NCBI GenBank assembly: GCA_023954095.1
Contig: JAMLIQ010000003.1
Location: 1 to 64,000 of the forward strand
DNA: 64,000 bases
Source of the DNA: Burkholderiaceae bacterium
Lineage (GTDB): Bacteria; Pseudomonadota; Gammaproteobacteria; Burkholderiales; Burkholderiaceae_C
Direction of reading: 5' to 3'
Part shown: positions 61,526 through 64,000 of the stretch, piece after piece
Layout of the letters: each line of letters starts with the position of its first letter
Numbering within the stretch: the stretch's first letter is position 1
Notes under the pieces: model-generated
Told to the model about the DNA's origin: nothing
The model's database searches: none
What the model saw: the letters and a program-made list of their open reading frames with translations, nothing else
Made by a program: the position numbers and the translations under genes

Positions 61526-62197
61526 ATGGACGGCGCATGGCCCGCTCTCTGGCTCTCGCTGCAGGTGGCCACCTGGGCCACGCTGCTGTGCCTGGTGCTG
61601 GGCACGGGCGTGGGCTATGCGCTGGCGCGCTGGCGCTTTCCGGGGCGCGACCTGATCGACACGCTGCTCACGCTGCCCATGGTGATGCCGCCCACGGTGC
61701 TGGGCTACTACCTGCTGGTGCTGCTGGGGCGCAAGGGCTGGCTGGGCGGCTGGCTGTACGACACGTTCGGCATCCAGCTCATCTTTACGCTCACGGGCGC
61801 GGTGATCGCGGCCACGGTGGTGGCCTTCCCGCTGGTGTTCAAGCCCGCGCGCGCGGCCTTCGAGGCGGTGGACCCGCAGCTGGAGGATGCGGCGCGCGTG
61901 CTCGGCATCTCCGAGGCGGGCGTGTTCTGGCGCGTCACGCTGCCGCTGGCCTGGCGCGGCATCCTGGCCGGGGTGCTGCTGGGCTTTGCGCGCGCGCTGG
62001 GCGAGTTCGGCGCCACGCTGATGGTGGCGGGCAGCATTCCGGGCAAGACGCAGACGCTGTCGATCGCCGTGTACGAGGCCGTGCAGGCCGGGCAGGACGA
62101 TGTGGCCAATCTGCTGGTGCTCATCACCTCGGGGGTGTGCGTGGCGGTGCTGCTGGCCGTGGGCAAGCTGGCGCCTGGCAGGGTTGCAAGGCAATGA
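61526..62197 (+). CDS. modB: molybdate ABC transporter permease ModB
   Basis: A 223-residue permease with five to six membrane segments. The EAA loop reads EDAARVLGISEAGVFWRVTL and ARALGEFGATLMVAGSIPGKT is the ModB signature. ATG 61526 follows modA by 20 bases; TTG 61520 is possible. Confidence 0.95.
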   Translation: MDGAWPALWLSLQVATWATLLCLVLGTGVGYALARWRFPGRDLIDTLLTLPMVMPPTVLGYYLLVLLGRKGWLGGWLYDTFGIQLIFTLTGAVIAATVVAFPLVFKPARAAFEAVDPQLEDAARVLGISEAGVFWRVTLPLAWRGILAGVLLGFARALGEFGATLMVAGSIPGKTQTLSIAVYEAVQAGQDDVANLLVLITSGVCVAVLLAVGKLAPGRVARQ

Positions 62198-62206
62198 GAG
62201 GTTTGC

Positions 62207-62905
62207 ATGCGGTTTGATGTGGATATTCGGAAAACGCTGCGCTCGGGCCACCGCACCTTTGAGCTGCGGGCGCGTTTTTGCGCGCAGGGCGAGCGCGTGG
62301 TGGTGGTGGGGCCGTCGGGCGCGGGCAAGAGCATGCTGCTCAAGGTGCTGGCGGGACTGGTACGGCCAGATGGCGGGCATGTGCGGGTCGATGGCCAGAC
62401 GCTGTTCGACTCTGCCCAGGGTATTTGCCTGCCGCCGCAGGCGCGGGCCGTGGCCTATCTGTACCAGGACTACGCGCTGTTTCCGCACCTCAACGTGCGC
62501 CAGAACATTGCCTTCGGCGAGCGGCGCGGCTGGCGCAATCCCACGGTCGCGCATGCCAGCCCGGCGGTGGACCGCTGGCTCGATGTCTTTGGCCTGCGCG
62601 AGGTGGCGCACCAGCACCCGCATGAACTCTCGGGCGGGCAGCGCCAACGCACGGCCTTGGCACGTGCCCTGGTGGCGCAGCCGCGTGCGCTGCTGCTTGA
62701 CGAACCCTTCGCCGCGCTGGATACCGATCTGCGCGTGAGCATGCGCGCCGAGCTCGATGCGCTGCAGCGCAGCTTGCGCGTGCCCATGGTGCTGATCACA
62801 CACGACCCGCTGGACGTGGAGATGTTCGGCGAGCAGGTGCTGCGCATGCACCAGGGCGCAGTGCAGCCGTCCCAGGCCAGCGAGACCGTTCCCGCATGCG
62901 CCTGA
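62207..62905 (+). CDS. modC: molybdate ABC transporter ATPase ModC, short form
   Basis: A 232-residue ATPase: Walker A GPSGAGKSMLLKVL, signature LSGGQRQRTALARAL, Walker B ALLLDEPFAALD, His in LITHDPLDVE. Typical ModC has about 350 residues with a C-terminal Mop/TOBE domain that senses molybdate; this one ends right after the ATPase fold, so the gene either lost it or belongs to a short branch. It follows modB by nine bases. Confidence 0.92.
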   Translation: MRFDVDIRKTLRSGHRTFELRARFCAQGERVVVVGPSGAGKSMLLKVLAGLVRPDGGHVRVDGQTLFDSAQGICLPPQARAVAYLYQDYALFPHLNVRQNIAFGERRGWRNPTVAHASPAVDRWLDVFGLREVAHQHPHELSGGQRQRTALARALVAQPRALLLDEPFAALDTDLRVSMRAELDALQRSLRVPMVLITHDPLDVEMFGEQVLRMHQGAVQPSQASETVPACA

Positions 62906-62918
62906 TTTTTTTGCCAAG

Positions 62919-62942
62919 CGTTATATATAACTTGAAATAACG
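62919..62942 (+). promoter_or_regulatory. ModE-type operator before the TonB receptor
   Basis: CGTTATAT and AAATAACG form inverted half-sites in a 24-base site, a closer match to the ModE pattern than the site before modA. It lies 14 bases before the receptor start and right after modC, so the receptor probably has its own molybdate-controlled promoter. Confidence 0.7.
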
Positions 62943-62956
62943 AAGAAAGGGTACCC

Positions 62957-64000
62957 ATGAAGAGCGAATCCAGGCGTGCGTTGCGTGTTGACATTGGTGG
63001 GGAAGGAGGAATCTCCGCAGCCGGGGCGTTGCGAGCGCCCCGGCTGCGGCGGCTTCCCGTGCTGCTGGTGGCCGGAGCCATGGCCGCACCCGCACTGGCG
63101 CAGCAAGGCGTGTTCGAGCTGGGCACGGTGGTGGTCACCGGCAAAGAGCAGGCCAGTATCCAGACGGCAGAGCAGGTGATGGGCAGCGAGACTATCGAGG
63201 CCCTGGGCAAGGACACGGTGGGCGCGGCCGTGGCCGTGCTGCCGGGCGCCAGCCTCTCGCGCAACAGCCGCAACGAGGACATGGTGTCGCTGCGCGGCTT
63301 TGATGCGCGCCAGGTGCCGCTGTACATCGACGGCGTGCCGCTGTACGTGCCTTACGACGGGTACGTGGATTTTGGGCGCTTTACCACTTTCGACCTGGCG
63401 CAGATCCGCGTGGCCGCCAGCGGCGCATCGCTGATGTACGGGCCCAACACGCTGGGGGGCGCCATCAACCTGGTCTCGCGCAAGCCGGTGCGCGCCTTGG
63501 AGGGCAGCGCCAGCGCCGGGTTCGCGTCCGGCAGCGAGAAGGAGCTGGCCGTCAACCTGGGGGGCAACCAGGGCAGCTGGTACTACCAGCTCGGCGCTTC
63601 GTACCTGGATGCCGACAGCTTCCCGCTGCCCCATGGGTTCAAGGATTTCAAGGCCAAGCCCACCGACACAGGCAGCCGCCGCGAGAACGCCTACCGCACC
63701 GACCAGCGCCTGTCGCTCAAGCTGGGCATTACGCCCAACGCTACCGACGAATACGCCCTGGGCTATGTGCGCCAGGATGGCGAAAAGGGCAACCCGGTGT
63801 ACACCGGCCAGTCCACCAGCGGCATCCGCTACTGGCGCTGGCCGTATTGGGACACCGACAACCTCTACTTCACCAGCCGCACGCGCCTGGGCGAGAGCAA
63901 CCTGCTCAAGACGCGCATATACCGCAGCACCTACGGCAATTCGATCAACGCCTACTCCGACGGCCGCTACGCGGTGATGCTGAACAACACCAGCTTCCCC
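62957..64000 (+). CDS. TonB-dependent receptor 3, cut by the window end
   Basis: The first 348 residues of a TonB-dependent receptor. A long basic N-terminus with a signal peptide (LLVAGAMAAPALA), a TonB box candidate GTVVVTGKEQ, and the plug (IEALGKDTVGAAVAVLPGA, SLRGFDARQVPLYIDGVPLY, IRVAASGASLMYGPNTLGG) are seen, then the first barrel strands. It follows modC and a ModE-type operator, so transport of a molybdenum-containing ligand is the leading idea. AGAAAGGG precedes ATG 62957. A 14-bp stem hairpin lies inside the N-terminal coding part. Confidence 0.9.
   Translation, partial: MKSESRRALRVDIGGEGGISAAGALRAPRLRRLPVLLVAGAMAAPALAQQGVFELGTVVVTGKEQASIQTAEQVMGSETIEALGKDTVGAAVAVLPGASLSRNSRNEDMVSLRGFDARQVPLYIDGVPLYVPYDGYVDFGRFTTFDLAQIRVAASGASLMYGPNTLGGAINLVSRKPVRALEGSASAGFASGSEKELAVNLGGNQGSWYYQLGASYLDADSFPLPHGFKDFKAKPTDTGSRRENAYRTDQRLSLKLGITPNATDEYALGYVRQDGEKGNPVYTGQSTSGIRYWRWPYWDTDNLYFTSRTRLGESNLLKTRIYRSTYGNSINAYSDGRYAVMLNNTSFP
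63015..63049 (+). repeat. GC-rich hairpin in the receptor leader
   Basis: CCGCAGCCGGGGCG and CGCCCCGGCTGCGG form a perfect 14-bp stem around TTGCGAG. It lies 58 bases into the coding region, before the signal peptide core, and has no T run. Confidence 0.7.

Noticed and set aside
1..64000. CRISPR array
   Set aside because: No regularly spaced repeats of 23-40 bp with unique spacers were seen; the only tandem array is the 5-bp TTTGC tract.

Overview
The window looks like a high-GC betaproteobacterial chromosome of the family Comamonadaceae (Acidovorax-like). The grounds are the gene order and marker genes: EF-P with Arg32 next to its rhamnosyltransferase EarP, a MaoC-Pta fusion followed by AckA, PhaR and class I PhaC, a dnaX-ybaB-recR run beside the 4.5S RNA gene, and a dispersed short hairpin repeat. 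No ribosomal RNA is present, so the placement is by protein families and layout only.

Left end (1-8298): the right part of a genomic island. It carries an unknown Tat-exported protein, an IS21-family element, an IS3-family element with a 3-bp target duplication, a RES/Xre toxin-antitoxin pair and a tyrosine integrase. It ends in a 45-bp copy of the 3' half of tRNA-Val(GAC). Core genome follows (8400-20614): ackA, maoC-pta, phaR, rimO, efp, earP, uvrC, pgsA, a HU gene, tRNA-Val(TAC), ppiD and tRNA-His.

Two more integrated elements sit almost back to back. The first (20565-25784) is a 5.2-kb element in tRNA-His with a P4-type integrase, a MobV-like relaxase, small DNA-binding proteins, candidate integrase arm sites and a 13-copy TTTGC repeat. 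The second (25997-27989) is a decayed 1.9-kb element that used the 4.5S (SRP) RNA gene as its attachment site and left 88-bp direct repeats. It holds a truncated integrase and a serine recombinase.

Core genes resume with dnaX (which has an A9 tract placed to give a short gamma-like product), ybaB, recR, a MAPEG protein, a substrate-binding protein, a DUF3096 peptide, mltD, gloB, a methyltransferase, rnhA, an RND efflux pair, phaC and a nitroreductase / adenylate-forming enzyme pair.

The right third (44914-64000) is devoted to TonB-linked uptake. A Crp/Fnr regulator diverges from a cluster of two TonB-dependent receptors, a substrate-binding protein, a CobN-like protein with signal peptide and C-terminal membrane anchor, an ExbB/TolQ-like protein, a DUF2149 (ExbD-like) protein, an ABC permease and ATPase, and NnrS. 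From cobN to nnrS the genes overlap by 1-10 bp, so they are very probably co-expressed. My reading is a metal or metal-chelate import system in which a periplasmic CobN-like machine works with an ExbB/D-like motor. After a Fic gene comes modABC, followed by a third TonB receptor that is cut by the window end. A ModE-type operator lies before modA and a better one before the receptor, which makes it a candidate molybdenum-regulated outer-membrane transporter.
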